The notes below the pieces were generated by a model. It ran no database searches. It saw only the letters and a program-made list of their open reading frames with translations, and was not told the DNA's origin. The position numbers and the translations under genes were made by a program. A stretch of DNA of 64,000 nt from Leptolyngbya sp. PLA1 (GTDB lineage Bacteria; Planctomycetota; Phycisphaerae; Phycisphaerales; UBA1924), in NCBI GenBank assembly GCA_021405315.1, contig QWIH01000020.1:17336-81335 (forward strand), written 5' to 3'. Shown one piece after another: positions 44,602 to 54,029 of the stretch. How positions within the stretch are numbered: position 1 is the first letter of the stretch; every line of letters starts with the position of its first letter.

Positions 44602-45969
44602 TCAGGGACAGCCGCCCCCCGCGACGGCGTTGAGCAGGGCGAAGACGTCGTCCTGGTCGGCGTTCCCGTCGGAGTTGAAGTCCGGATTGATGCCGGTCGG
44701 GTTGGCCCCTCCGCCGACGACGTTGATGAGGTACGTGACGTCGTCCTGGTCGACGTTCCCGTCCTGGTTCACATCGGAGTCCGAGCCGTTGCCGGAGCGG
44801 AAGCCCTCGATGATGGGCGAGGTGTTGGTGATGCAGAGGGCGTTGTGCGTCTCGCCCGTCTGCCCGAGGGGGATGCCTGTCACGTAGCCGTTGAACGTAA
44901 GGTCGGGGTTCGAGAAGCGGCCGATGCGTGTGCCCGGGGCATAGGCCATGATCGTGCGGTAGACCTGGTCCGGGGTGCGATAGCCGAACGCGTACGAGTA
45001 CGCGGCGGAGCTGCCGTTGTCACGATCGTGGGCGCAGCCCATGTTGTGCCCGAGTTCGTGCGCGAACGTGTAGTTGGAGATGCAGTCCTTGTCCGTCACG
45101 GTGAACGCGCTGGACTGGAAGCCGGGGCCCGGGTTGGTCTGAAGATAGCCGATGCCGCACGCATTGAAGTTGTTGACCATCAGCGCCACCATGTCCGCGG
45201 CGACGGTATCGCGGATGCAGTGCACGCCGTCCATGAAGCCGTCCGTCCTGGAGCGGAACCGCGAAAGGTCCGTGCTCGCATTCCCCGACTCTTCGTACTC
45301 CACGACACCGGTGTAGGCGAGCGTGAGCTGCGCCTGCGCCTGGCTGTTCACGTACGCGGCGTTGGCCTGGTTGACGGCGAAGACCACCCGGGCCTGCATC
45401 GCGGCGTCGCCCCCCTCGTCATCGCGGGCCAGCGGGGTGTAGACAACCATCACGCGGATATTGGGCAGGCCCCGCTCGCCATAGCCGCCCGAGGGCCGCC
45501 CCGCGCCCCCGCCGTCAACCTCATGCGCATGGTCGGTCGCACACAGGGCGAAGCCGGGCTCCCGCAGCTCGCGGGCCACGTGCAGCCCGCCCGGCGAAGG
45601 CCGAAGCTCGAAGGCACCCTTTGAGGGCGATCTCACCTCGCCGGTCACCACGCCCCTCCCCGCGACCAGCAGAAACGACCCGTCCGGCTCGCCCGCGAGG
45701 GCCCCCTCGACAACTACAAACCCGAGTTCGTGGTGCACCTTCCGCACCACCCCCACCGGGCTGTAGTCATCGAAGAGGTTCAGCCTCAGCTCACTCCCCA
45801 CCGCGGCGGCGCCGGCTGCGGGCGTGGGCACCACGTGTCTGGCACGGATCTGCGGCGTGCCGGTCTCGGCAACGGGGCCGGAACCGGCAGGTGCCACCAG
45901 GTCTGGCGGAGCGCCGAGGGCAAGCCCGTTCAGTCCAGCGACGATCGCGACACACGCAAGATTCGCCAT
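44602..45969 (-). CDS. secreted reprolysin-like metalloprotease with dockerin-like C-terminus
   Basis: The 455-residue protein uses ATG 45969 with a GGGAGAAG site; the open frame to 45990 would start with GTG. It has a signal peptide (about residues 1-20) and a prodomain (20-165). The met-zincin catalytic domain carries [12 protein letters not shown] (zinc ligands H304, H308, H314; catalytic E305), followed by [10 protein letters not shown] with the Met-turn. The last 55 residues are two EF-hand-like repeats ([36 protein letters not shown]), almost the same as on the carboxypeptidase at 23876-26170. It should be exported and degrade proteins outside the cell or at its surface. Confidence 0.9.
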   Translation of the reverse strand: MANLACVAIVAGLNGLALGAPPDLVAPAGSGPVAETGTPQIRARHVVPTPAAGAAAVGSELRLNLFDDYSPVGVVRKVHHELGFVVVEGALAGEPDGSFLLVAGRGVVTGEVRSPSKGAFELRPSPGGLHVARELREPGFALCATDHAHEVDGGGAGRPSGGYGERGLPNIRVMVVYTPLARDDEGGDAAMQARVVFAVNQANAAYVNSQAQAQLTLAYTGVVEYEESGNASTDLSRFRSRTDGFMDGVHCIRDTVAADMVALMVNNFNACGIGYLQTNPGPGFQSSAFTVTDKDCISNYTFAHELGHNMGCAHDRDNGSSAAYSYAFGYRTPDQVYRTIMAYAPGTRIGRFSNPDLTFNGYVTGIPLGQTGETHNALCITNTSPIIEGFRSGNGSDSDVNQDGNVDQDDVTYLINVVGGGANPTGINPDFNSDGNADQDDVFALLNAVAGGGCP

Positions 45970-46145
45970 GCACTTCTCCCGATCACTCACGGGGCATTCA
46001 GCGACCGGATCGTTCCCCCGGCCTCACGGTCACACACTAACGCCCCTGTCAAGCGGACAGCCGGCACCCGGGGGCACCATCACCCCTACGCCGCGCGGGC
46101 CCGGGCTGTTACGCCGTGCGTCCCCGGCACGCATCCATGCGGTTC

Positions 46146-46178
46146 TATACTGGGCTTTCCGCACTCGGAACGGAGGAA
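46146..46178 (+). promoter_or_regulatory. predicted -10 box and ribosome-binding site of aldolase gene
   Basis: TATACT (46146-46151) is a near-perfect -10 hexamer; no good -35 is found at 17 nt. CGGAGGAA (46171-46178) is a strong Shine-Dalgarno 7 nt before the ATG at 46186, unlike the leaderless layout of many neighbours. A highly expressed glycolytic gene would fit this. Confidence 0.5.
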
Positions 46179-46185
46179 TCCAGCC

Positions 46186-47313
46186 ATGACCTACGCCGCC
46201 GCGACGCCGACCACCAACATCCGATCCGTGCTCGGCGCCGACGCCGACGGGCTTCTCGGACACGAGTCCCGGACGGTCTCCAAGTCCGAGTTGCACCTTC
46301 CCGGGCCGGATTTCGTCGACCGCGTGCTCAGCCAGTCCGACCGATCGCCCCAGGTCATGCGGAGCTTTCAGGCGCTGCTGAACCACGGGCGCCTGGCGGG
46401 CACGGGGTACATGTCGATCCTGCCGGTGGATCAGGGCATCGAGCACTCCGCCGGAGCCTCCTTCGCCCCCAACCCCGCGTACTTCGACCCGGAGAACATC
46501 GTGAAGCTCGCCATCGAGGGTGGCTGCAACGCGGTGGCCTCCACCGTGGGCGTGCTGGGGGCCGTGGCCCGCAAGTACGCCCACAAGATCCCCTTCCTCG
46601 TGAAGTTCAACCACAACGAGATGCTGACCTATCCGAACATCTTCAAGCAGTCCTACTTCGGGAGCATCAAGCAGTGCTACGAGATGGGCGCCGTCGCGGT
46701 CGGCGCGACGGTCTACTTCGGCTCCCCCGAGTCCCGCGAGGAGATCCGGTACGTCTCCGAGATGTTCGAGGAGGCGCACTCCTACGGCATGGTCACGGTC
46801 CTGTGGTGCTATACCCGCAACAACGCCTTCAAGGTGAAGGGCGCCGACGGGAAGAGCGTGGACTATCACGCCTCCGCGGACCTCTCCAGCCAGGCCAATC
46901 ACCTCGGTGTGACCATCCAGGCCGACATCATCAAGCAGAAGCTCCCCACCAACAACGGCGGGTACGCCGCCCTCAACACCGGGGGCTCGTCCTACGGCAA
47001 GTGGGACAAGCGCGTCTACACGAACCTCTGCGGGAGCACCGAGGCGGGCGCCGGCGGGCACCCCATCGACCTCTGCCGCTACCAGGTGCTGAACTGCTAC
47101 ATGGGCAGGGCGCCGCTCATCAACTCCGGAGGCGAGTCAAAGGGCGCGGGCGACCTGCAGGAGGCCATCGCGACCGCCGTCATCAACAAGCGAGCGGGCG
47201 GCGCGGGCCTGATTTCGGGGCGCAAGGCGTTCCAGCGGCCCATGAAGGAGGGGGCCGCCCTGCTCCAGGCCATCCAGGACGTGTACCTCGACAAGAGCGT
47301 GACAGTAGCCTGA
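46186..47313 (+). CDS. fbaB: class I fructose-bisphosphate aldolase (DhnA/FbaB type)
   Basis: The enzyme cleaves fructose 1,6-bisphosphate to two triose phosphates through a Schiff base. The 375-residue protein matches the bacterial/archaeal DhnA-type class I aldolases: [59 protein letters not shown] and [14 protein letters not shown]. The Lys in ADIIKQK is my candidate for the Schiff-base residue. The phosphate-binding end is [12 protein letters not shown] and [11 protein letters not shown] 46186 follows the strong GGAGG site; the longer open frame is noise in the metalloprotease gene's 5' region. Confidence 0.92.
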   Translation: MTYAAATPTTNIRSVLGADADGLLGHESRTVSKSELHLPGPDFVDRVLSQSDRSPQVMRSFQALLNHGRLAGTGYMSILPVDQGIEHSAGASFAPNPAYFDPENIVKLAIEGGCNAVASTVGVLGAVARKYAHKIPFLVKFNHNEMLTYPNIFKQSYFGSIKQCYEMGAVAVGATVYFGSPESREEIRYVSEMFEEAHSYGMVTVLWCYTRNNAFKVKGADGKSVDYHASADLSSQANHLGVTIQADIIKQKLPTNNGGYAALNTGGSSYGKWDKRVYTNLCGSTEAGAGGHPIDLCRYQVLNCYMGRAPLINSGGESKGAGDLQEAIATAVINKRAGGAGLISGRKAFQRPMKEGAALLQAIQDVYLDKSVTVA

Positions 47314-47343
47314 GGTGCCGTGCACTCGGCGCCTGCGCGTCCC

Positions 47344-48711
47344 ATGCCGATGTCCACTCGGGAGCGAGCAGCCTTCGCGTGGTGCCTCGGAGCCGCGTGG
47401 GTGCTTGTGTGCGCGTGGTGCGTGGCGCACGGCATCCGCAGCCACCACGATGAGAGCGACTTCGCGGTCTTTCACCGGGCCGGGGCCGCGGTCCGCACGG
47501 GCGCGAACATCTATGCGATCGGGGCGAACAAGTACAACTACCCGCCCCTGCTCGCGGTCGTGCTCTCCCCGCTCTCACGCCTGCCTCTGAAGGACGCCGC
47601 GACGGCGTGGTCGGTCCTGCTCGGCCTCCTGCTCCTGATCCTGCCTTGGATCACGGCCCGGACGATGATCGCGCGGCTCGCACCGGAGGCCCTTCGACGT
47701 GCACCCGAATCCCCGCGCGGCCCGCTGTGGCGGCGCCTGGTGGCCTCGCTCCGTGCGCCCGCCCCGCCGGACGGCGCGACGTGCGTGTCGCTCGCCGTGC
47801 TCGGCTCGCTGCCCCTGGTGGAGTGCTTCAAGCGCGAGCTCGAGTGGGGAAACTCAAACCTTCCCGCGATCCTCGGGACCGTGCTGGCGCTGAGGTGGCT
47901 CGACCGCCGCCCGCTGGCGTGCGGGATGTGCCTCGGCCTTGTGTTCTGCCTCAAGTACGCGTCGGCGCCGATGCTCTTGTACCTGGTGGTGCGAAACCGC
48001 GGAAGGCCGGTGCTGGGTGCCGTGCTGGGCCTGACGCTGGGGCTGCTCGGGCCCGCGCTGGTTCTGGGCTGGGATCGGAACTTGGAATACCTCGGCACCG
48101 CGTTCGGGGGCATGGCCGCGTGGTTCGGCGCGGAGCCGGCCAGCACGTCCGGCCTCTGGCCCCTGACGTGGGAGTACAGCCTCTCGGTTCCGAGCGCCGT
48201 GGCACGCTGGCAGGAGCACCTTCGCGCGCCACCCTGGGCACTGTGGGTCGGAGTCGGGGCCATCGCCGCCGCCTGGGTCGGGCTGTGTGCCGTGCCGTAC
48301 GTGAGGTCAGCAACGCCCCTGCTCCGATTCCGTTCCGGGGAGAACGCCGCCGCGTCGCGTGCGGGCCTGGTCGCGCTCGAGTGGGCCGTGCTCACCGGGG
48401 CCCTGGTGGCCTTCAGTCCCCAGACCCTGCAGAGACACCTGAACCTGTTGCTCCCTCTGACGGTCTTCGCGGCGGCAATGCTGCTCATGAGGCCCGCGGG
48501 CACTCGGGTGTGGCTGCTCGCCACCGGATTGGTCGTGCTTGTGGCCGGCGCGACGATGCCTCCAACCGGAGGCGGACTGCGCGAGGCCGTGCACTGGTGG
48601 CGCGAAGCGGGCGGGATGGGCTTCTCGGTCCTCGCGGCGACGTGGCTGGTCGTCGCGGGCTCGGTCCCGGCCCTGGGCGGACCGCGCGGGGCACCCCCAC
48701 GAGTCGCCTAG
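47344..48711 (+). CDS. GT87/DUF2029-like membrane glycosyltransferase
   Basis: This membrane protein of about 455 residues has ten or more helices. It carries the polyprenyl-phosphate mannosyltransferase-like N-terminal block SDFAVFHRAGAAVRTGANIYAIG, then YNYPPLLAVVLSPLSRLPL. The Asp in SDFAVF is the predicted catalytic base of this GT-C family. Starts are GTG 47320, ATG 47344 or ATG 47350; 47344 is chosen because it is the first ATG. Members transfer mannose or related sugars from lipid-linked donors; the acceptor is unknown. It follows the aldolase stop by 30 nt and overlaps the convergent MBL gene by 4 nt. Confidence 0.78.
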   Translation: MPMSTRERAAFAWCLGAAWVLVCAWCVAHGIRSHHDESDFAVFHRAGAAVRTGANIYAIGANKYNYPPLLAVVLSPLSRLPLKDAATAWSVLLGLLLLILPWITARTMIARLAPEALRRAPESPRGPLWRRLVASLRAPAPPDGATCVSLAVLGSLPLVECFKRELEWGNSNLPAILGTVLALRWLDRRPLACGMCLGLVFCLKYASAPMLLYLVVRNRGRPVLGAVLGLTLGLLGPALVLGWDRNLEYLGTAFGGMAAWFGAEPASTSGLWPLTWEYSLSVPSAVARWQEHLRAPPWALWVGVGAIAAAWVGLCAVPYVRSATPLLRFRSGENAAASRAGLVALEWAVLTGALVAFSPQTLQRHLNLLLPLTVFAAAMLLMRPAGTRVWLLATGLVVLVAGATMPPTGGGLREAVHWWREAGGMGFSVLAATWLVVAGSVPALGGPRGAPPRVA

Positions 48712-49625
48712 CCCTGCGTCCGCATCGCCCACATCGCGGCGAGTTCCCGCCCCACCACGCGCCCCCCCTGCTCTCCCGCCGCAGCAAGCAGCCTCTCCAT
48801 CGGCTCGCCGGTCGGCTCGTCGCTCAGCTTGAACGTGGAGTGGTGCATGGGCAAGAGGTACTTTCCGCCGACCTGGGTGTGCATCGCCCACACCTGCTCA
48901 GGGTTCGCGTGGTGCGCGATCCACGGGTCATAGGCGCCGATGCCGAAGATCGAGAGGTCGACGCCCCCGGCCCCCACGATCCCCGCGAAATCCGTCGTGT
49001 ACGCGGTGTCGCCCGCGTAGAGCACCCGCTTCGGACCCGCCTCCACCACGTAGCAGTTGAACCCGCGGTGCCTGTCCCAGGCGACCCGCGCCCCCCAATG
49101 CTTCGGACGGCCCGCACGCACGCGGATCCCCTCCAGGTCCAGTTCCCTCTCCCACGGCAACTCCACCACGTCTCCGAAGCCCCGGGGCACGAGCGCCCGC
49201 GTGCTCGCCGCGGTCACCACCCGCGTGCGGCGCGCGGCCAGCCTCTTCAGCGTGGGCTTGTCGAGGTGGTCGAAGTGCGCGTGCGAGAGCAGGATGAGGT
49301 CGATCGGGGGCAGCGTCGCGAGATCAATCGTCGGCAGCCGCCTCTCCACACCCAGGACGATCGGCCCGATGCCCAGCCCGATGCGGTGCGAGAACACCGG
49401 GTCCGTGAGCACCCAGCGGTCGTCGAGCCTGAAAAGCACCGTCGCGTGCCCGAGCCACGACGCGGAGATCGGCCCCTCGGCGCGCTCACGTTCGACCCCT
49501 ACCTCGGCGGCTCGCCCGCGCCGGAGCGAGGCCATCAGCTCACGCGGGTAGCGCCGGGCGCCCGAGCGCGTAATCGCCGCGGCGGTCGAGAGTTTCGAGC
49601 GAACTTCGCTGGTCGGCTCGGTCAC
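48708..49625 (-). CDS. MBL-fold metallo-hydrolase (NAPE-PLD/UlaG-like)
   Basis: The 305-residue protein has the metallo-beta-lactamase motif SHAHFDHLD (about residues 113-121). The following ligands are KHWGAR, YAGDTAYTTDF and MHHSTFKL. The first block, WLGHATVLFRLDDRWVLTDPVFS, places it with the NAPE-PLD-like and UlaG-like lactonase/phosphodiesterase group. Start GTG 49625 gives the full fold. Substrate unknown. It converges on the GT87-like gene. Confidence 0.87.
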   Translation of the reverse strand: MTEPTSEVRSKLSTAAAITRSGARRYPRELMASLRRGRAAEVGVERERAEGPISASWLGHATVLFRLDDRWVLTDPVFSHRIGLGIGPIVLGVERRLPTIDLATLPPIDLILLSHAHFDHLDKPTLKRLAARRTRVVTAASTRALVPRGFGDVVELPWERELDLEGIRVRAGRPKHWGARVAWDRHRGFNCYVVEAGPKRVLYAGDTAYTTDFAGIVGAGGVDLSIFGIGAYDPWIAHHANPEQVWAMHTQVGGKYLLPMHHSTFKLSDEPTGEPMERLLAAAGEQGGRVVGRELAAMWAMRTQG

Positions 49626-49833
49626 GTCGGCTTCCCGGTCGGGCGGACCCTAAAGCGGCGCCCACCTGTATTGTTCGGCCCCCGGCCCCTCCGGGTTTGG
49701 CCCTGTCACGAGAATGTCACGGCCCCGCGCTGAGAAGGCACCCGGCTCCCGGTCCCGCGTCCTACTCCCCGCCGGCCTGCCGTACGCTCACGCGAACAGG
49801 CCCGGTTCTGCCGCACATACCTGGAGCCACCCC

Positions 49834-51351
49834 ATGACACGCCTCTCCGCACTTGCGCTCACCCTCTCCGCCGGCCTCGCGTCCGCGCTCGGGCCTTCGA
49901 CCAGCATCACCGTCTATTCCAGCGCTTCCCCGGGCGCCATCGACGCCAGCCTCTACCGGCCCGTGCCCGGCGCTTCGCCGGGGTACTACGGCAACGCCAG
50001 CCCCATCCCCGGCTACGCCATGGTGCGCGAGGATCGCGAGATCGACATCTCCGCCCACGGCGAGGCCCGCTTCACCGACGTCGCCGCGTTCATCGACCCC
50101 ACCACGGTTCAGTTCACCCCGCTCGGCAAGTCCCCCATCTCTGTGCTCGAGCAGGACTACCGCTTCGACCTGGTCAGCCCCGAGAAGCTCCTCGAAAAGG
50201 CTCTCGACAAGGACGTCCGCCTGGTCGTTCAGCGCGGGGACAAGACCGAGTTTCTCGATGGCACGCTCCTCGCCGTCCGCGGGGGCCAGCTCGTGCTCCG
50301 GACAGTCACCGGAGTGGAGATCGTCAACGGCTACGTCGCGGCGCGTCTCATGGGCCCCCAGGGTGACCTCATGACACGTCCCACGCTCCTCTGGAAGCTC
50401 GACACGGAAGCGGAGGGTCTCCAGCCCGTCCGCGTCTCGTACCAGACCGAGGGCATCACCTGGTGGGCCGACTACAACCTCACCTTCACCGAGGGGAAGG
50501 ACGCCAACAGCGGCACGCTCGACATCGCGGGCTGGGCCAGCATCCTCAACCAGTCCGGCGCCACCTACACCAACGCCCGGCTGAAGCTGGTCGCGGGCGA
50601 CGTGCACCGCGCCCCCAAGCCTCAGCAGGCGGACTGGGCGCCCCGTAGCGAGCCCGCGAAGTTCCTGAGCAGCGCCGCCGAGGGCTTCGCCGAGAAGTCG
50701 TTCTTCGAATACCACCTTTACACCCTGGGGCGGGAAGCCACCATCCCGGACAACTCGACGAAGCAGCTCGAGCTCTTCCCCGTTGCCACCGGCGTCCCGT
50801 GCGAGAAGGTCATCGTCTATGACGGCATGGGCGCGGACACGTGGTGGGGTGACTCCCTCATGCTCGACCAGGGCCTGGGCAACCAGTCCAAGAAGGACGT
50901 CGATGTGTACATCCGCTTCGCGAACAGCGAGAAGCACGGCATGGGCATGCCCCTGCCCGCGGGCCGCATCCGGGTCAGCAAGCTCGACCCCGACGACGAA
51001 GCGATGGAGTTCATCGGCGAGGACGTGATCCGCCACACGCCGCGCGAGGAACAGGTGCTCATCAAGTTGGGCCGCGCGTTTGATGTGGTGGGCGAGCGTG
51101 CCCAGACGGATTTCCAGGTCGACACCGGACGCCGGCGCCTCAGCGAGACGTACGAGATCAAGGTCCGAAACCGCAAGGCCGAGCCCGTGAGCGTCATCGT
51201 GCAGGAGCACATGTTCCGCTGGGCCCAGTGGGAGATCTCAAAGTCCACCGTGCCCCACACCAAGGTCAACGCGCGCCTGGTCCACTTCCCCCTCACGCTC
51301 AAGCCCGATGAGGAGGGCGTAGTCCGTTACACCGTGACATACACCTGGTGA
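49834..51351 (+). CDS. secreted DUF4139-like protein
   Basis: The 505-residue protein has a signal peptide (about residues 1-20). It is beta-rich and ends in a region typical of DUF4139 proteins (TYEIKVRNRKAEPVSVIVQEHMFR...WEISKS and a final VVRYTVTYTW). ATG 49834 gives a good signal peptide; TACGCT (49783-49788) may be the -10 box. Two internal repeats of EDREIDISAHGEA-like strands are not evident. The family is found in many bacteria and lacks a known biochemical role. A periplasmic adaptor gene follows 30 nt later. Confidence 0.72.
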   Translation: MTRLSALALTLSAGLASALGPSTSITVYSSASPGAIDASLYRPVPGASPGYYGNASPIPGYAMVREDREIDISAHGEARFTDVAAFIDPTTVQFTPLGKSPISVLEQDYRFDLVSPEKLLEKALDKDVRLVVQRGDKTEFLDGTLLAVRGGQLVLRTVTGVEIVNGYVAARLMGPQGDLMTRPTLLWKLDTEAEGLQPVRVSYQTEGITWWADYNLTFTEGKDANSGTLDIAGWASILNQSGATYTNARLKLVAGDVHRAPKPQQADWAPRSEPAKFLSSAAEGFAEKSFFEYHLYTLGREATIPDNSTKQLELFPVATGVPCEKVIVYDGMGADTWWGDSLMLDQGLGNQSKKDVDVYIRFANSEKHGMGMPLPAGRIRVSKLDPDDEAMEFIGEDVIRHTPREEQVLIKLGRAFDVVGERAQTDFQVDTGRRRLSETYEIKVRNRKAEPVSVIVQEHMFRWAQWEISKSTVPHTKVNARLVHFPLTLKPDEEGVVRYTVTYTW

Positions 51352-51381
51352 GCCCGGCGCCCCCGCCCCTACAGTCGCTCC

Positions 51382-52560
51382 ATGAACCTCACCATGCGCG
51401 CCCTCGGCACGCTCCTGCTCGCTCCGACCGTCTTCGCCTCGCAGCCCGGGGGCGGCCCCCCCCCGGCGGTGGTCGTCTTCGACCAGGCCCGCATGGAGCC
51501 CGTCGAGCAGTGGCGCGAGGTCACCGGCGAGCTTCGCGCCCTCCGCCGCGCCAACGTCGCGTCCCGCCAGGGGGGCCAGCTCACGGAAGTCCTCATCGAC
51601 GACGGAGCTGTGGTCGCGAAGGGCCAGGTCATCGCTCACCTCGACTCCTCGCTGGCGAAGCTCGAGCTCGAGCGCGCCCTCGCCGCCGAACGCTCCAGGC
51701 ATGAGAGCGTCGCTGTCCGCGAGCGCGAGCTCGACCGCTGGAAGCGCGAGTGGGCCCGCTACGAGAAGCTCGAGGGCAACCAGTCGGTCTCCGAGAGCGA
51801 GGTCGACGCGGTCCGTTCCGAGGTCGCGGTGGGCGAGGCCGCGCTCTCCCTGGCGCGGGCCGAGGCAGCCTCCGCGCAGGCCGACGTGTCCCTCGCCCGA
51901 GAGCGTCTGTCGCAGCGGTCGGTCGTGGCGCCGTTCGCGGGGCGCGTCGTCCGCAAGGCCCGCGAGGTCGGCGAGTGGGTCGGCGAAGGAGAGGCCATCG
52001 CCGAACTGGTCTCCCTCGAAGAGCTGGAGGCCCGGTTCGATCTGCCCGAGACGCTCGCCGCGGGAGTGATCGAAGGCTCAACGCCCGTTCGCGTCCGCGT
52101 GAAGGCCCTGGGCGCCGATCTGTCCGGAACGATCTCCAGCGTAATGCCCGACGTGGACACGCGCAGCCGTCTGGTGCCCGTGCGCGTGCTCCTGGCCAAC
52201 GCCGACGGCCGCCTGCGTCCGGGCATGAGCGTCACGGGCCTCGTCGGAACCGGCTCGCGGGCCCCGAGCCTGACGATCCACAAGGACGCGATCCTCCGCG
52301 ATGACGCGGGAGAGTTCATCTACTGGAGCCCGGGCGGCTCCGCGGTCCCGGCTCGCATCCGCACGCTCTTCGCCGTGGGGGACCGCGTCGCCGTCAGCGC
52401 CCAGATCCCGCCCGGCGCCGATGTGATCGTGAAGGGCAACGAGCGAGTCTTCCCGGGTCAGCCGGTGATCGACCCCTCGCGCCCGGCGGCACCGAAGAAC
52501 GCGCCCCCCGCTCCGGGCGGTGGTCCCGGCGAACAGCCCAAGGCCGGCGGCGCCCACTGA
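51382..52560 (+). CDS. RND efflux periplasmic adaptor (HlyD/MFP family)
   Basis: The 392-residue protein has a signal peptide and the lipoyl/barrel-sandwich half-motifs GGQLTEVLIDDGAVVAKGQ and VVAPFAGRVVRKAREVGEWV. Between them is a coiled-coil hairpin (about residues 95-175). A beta-barrel with GTISSVMPDVDTRSR follows, then a membrane-proximal domain and a Pro/Gly-rich end. Such adaptors link an inner-membrane RND pump to an outer-membrane channel. No pump gene follows: the next gene is tRNA-Val and then an island. TACAGT (51370-51375) is 6 nt before the ATG. Confidence 0.88.
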   Translation: MNLTMRALGTLLLAPTVFASQPGGGPPPAVVVFDQARMEPVEQWREVTGELRALRRANVASRQGGQLTEVLIDDGAVVAKGQVIAHLDSSLAKLELERALAAERSRHESVAVRERELDRWKREWARYEKLEGNQSVSESEVDAVRSEVAVGEAALSLARAEAASAQADVSLARERLSQRSVVAPFAGRVVRKAREVGEWVGEGEAIAELVSLEELEARFDLPETLAAGVIEGSTPVRVRVKALGADLSGTISSVMPDVDTRSRLVPVRVLLANADGRLRPGMSVTGLVGTGSRAPSLTIHKDAILRDDAGEFIYWSPGGSAVPARIRTLFAVGDRVAVSAQIPPGADVIVKGNERVFPGQPVIDPSRPAAPKNAPPAPGGGPGEQPKAGGAH

Positions 52561-52585
52561 CCCCGTCTCCGCTGCCCGCTATACT
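52557..52585 (+). promoter_or_regulatory. predicted promoter of tRNA-Val
   Basis: CTGACC (52557-52562, overlapping the adaptor stop) and TATACT (52580-52585) are 17 nt apart, the best-spaced pair before tRNA-Val. The hairpin GCCCGG-CGTG-CCGGGC (52607-52622) lies between promoter and tRNA and could help processing of the 5' leader. Confidence 0.55.
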
Positions 52586-52632
52586 CCCGTCCCCCTTTGC
52601 GGGGTCGCCCGGCGTGCCGGGCTGCACCACAG

Positions 52633-52706
52633 GGGCGCATAGCTCAGTTGGCTAGAGCGCGGCTGTCACATAGCCGAGGTCACAGGTTCGAGTCCTGTTG
52701 CGCCCA
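52633..52706 (+). tRNA. tRNA-Val(CAC), integration site of the island
   Basis: The 74-nt cloverleaf has acceptor GGGCGCA/TGCGCCC and D-stem GCTC/GAGC. The anticodon stem-loop is CGGCT-GTCACAT-AGCCG with T33 and anticodon CAC. The T-arm is ACAGG-TTCGAGT-CCTGT and the discriminator is A; CCA is not encoded. Reading the loop as Asp (GTC) would break the anticodon stem. The integrase gene of the adjoining island runs antisense into this gene and ends at its anticodon loop. Confidence 0.93.
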
Positions 52707-53998
52707 TTGCCTCGTTTTCCAGGGGGTCACACCCAGCACCACAGCAGACCAAAACCCCTTCGGTTTCAGGGGTTTGTGCGTCGTTGCCGAATCCGGTTTG
52801 GTCGCCCGTGGTGTGGCTTGGGCGGGTGTGTGTTGCCGGAAATGCTGCCGCCTGTCCGCCCGCACCGATGCCCGCGGCAAGGTCGAAGTGCGCATCGCGG
52901 GTTTGCAGGTAGTGCTGGGCCGCGATCAGGGGCGAGTGACCCAGCCAGCCCGCGACAACGTGGGCCGGGAACCGCTCCACCCAGTCGGTGGCGCACGATG
53001 CACGCATGTTGTGGAACAGCCGGGGCCAGGGCTTCACCCCCGCCTTGGAGATGATCCGCTCAAACTGGGTCCGCAGGTTTACAGCCGGATCACGCAGCCG
53101 CGGCACCACCGCCTCCACGCCGACTTCGGCACGGTCGAACAGGTCTTGCAGGATCGGGCGCAGCTCGGGGGCGATCGGGACCACCCGCACCGCGTGGCCT
53201 TCGTGGTTGGCCGTCTTGGGACTCCGGACGGTCATCCGGCCCTTGTCCCACACAATGTCGCCCCACCGCAGTCCCGTCACTTCGGACGGGCACCGCAGCC
53301 CGGCGAACCGGGACAGGGCGATGATCGCCCGCCACTGGTCATCGGGGCACGCCGCCAGGATCGCGCGGATGCTCTCCGGGGTGACGTAGTGCGCCCGGTC
53401 CGGGTTGGACTGTGACCCGGCCCGCAGGTCGGCGAACAATCAGCCCCCAGCGGACGGCCTTCCGGAAGATGCCTTTGGCGATGATCGTTCGCTTGGCCAC
53501 CGTCGCCGGGGCCAGCCGCTTCGTGCGTTCCTCCCCGTTGTCGTCCTTCACCTTCACGGGCTCTGCGATCGCCTTACGCCACTGGTCAGCGTGGGCGGGT
53601 GTGATGGAGTCGATCGGCGTGGGCTCCCCCAGGTGCGCCCGCAGGCTGTCCGTGGTCTGCTTGTACGCCGCCCGCGTCGATGCCTTCACCGACGCCACGG
53701 AGTCGAACCGGTCCAGCAGGACCGCCAGCGTGACCACCGCCGCGCCCTCGCGGGGCTGGCACAGCCCGTGGGCCACGACGCGGGCGTACAGCACGTCGTC
53801 AAGCCCGCCGAGCCAGCGCACTGCGTTGGGGTGGGGCTCGCTCCCGTGCCGCTTGGCGATCACCAGGTGCCCCACCGCGGACCGCGCCGTCCGAGCATCG
53901 TCCTTCCGACACTCGCCAAGCCGCAGGGATTGCTGCTTGCCCGCAGAATCGCGGAACAGGATGCGTGCCCGATTGCCTTCCCAGCCGATGCTCGCCAT
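52666..53998 (-). pseudogene. tyrosine recombinase (phage/island integrase), frameshifted
   Basis: The N-terminal part (ATG 53998, GGAGG site) has the AP2-like start MASIGWEGNRARILFRDSAG and the core-binding domain ending in FRKAVRWGLI. The catalytic part lies in another frame and begins FADLRAGSQSNPDRAHYVT. It has the Arg in GLRCPSEVTGLRW, HNMR (HxxR), GWLGHS and the tyrosine in AAQHYLQ. Integrases usually read WGLIxxNPFADL here; the 'NP' piece is lacking and the frames differ by one base. This fits a small deletion such as 8 nt at about 53440. The C-terminal tail continues through the tRNA gene and stops at 52666 in the anticodon loop. The alternative of a programmed frameshift is unlikely. 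Confidence 0.75.
52752..52775 (-). terminator. terminator-like hairpin inside integrase tail
   Basis: AAACCCC (52752-52758) pairs with GGGGTTT (52769-52775), loop of 10 nt. On the minus strand the stem is followed by a T. It lies inside the last ~30 codons of the integrase frame, before the part that overlaps tRNA-Val. It may end the integrase transcript before it runs antisense into the tRNA. Weak T-tract; could be chance. Confidence 0.35.
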
Positions 53999-54029
53999 GG
54001 AGTCCTCCGTCGTGAGTGTCCAAACCCGA

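Noticed and set aside
52633..52706. tRNA-Asp reading (anticodon GTC) of the third tRNA
   Set aside because: A loop placing GTC at 34-36 breaks the anticodon stem; the CGGCT/AGCCG stem gives CAC, valine.
53401..53460. Programmed frameshift in the integrase
   Set aside because: No slippery heptamer or downstream pseudoknot is evident, and a normal motif (NP) is missing at the junction, which fits a deletion.
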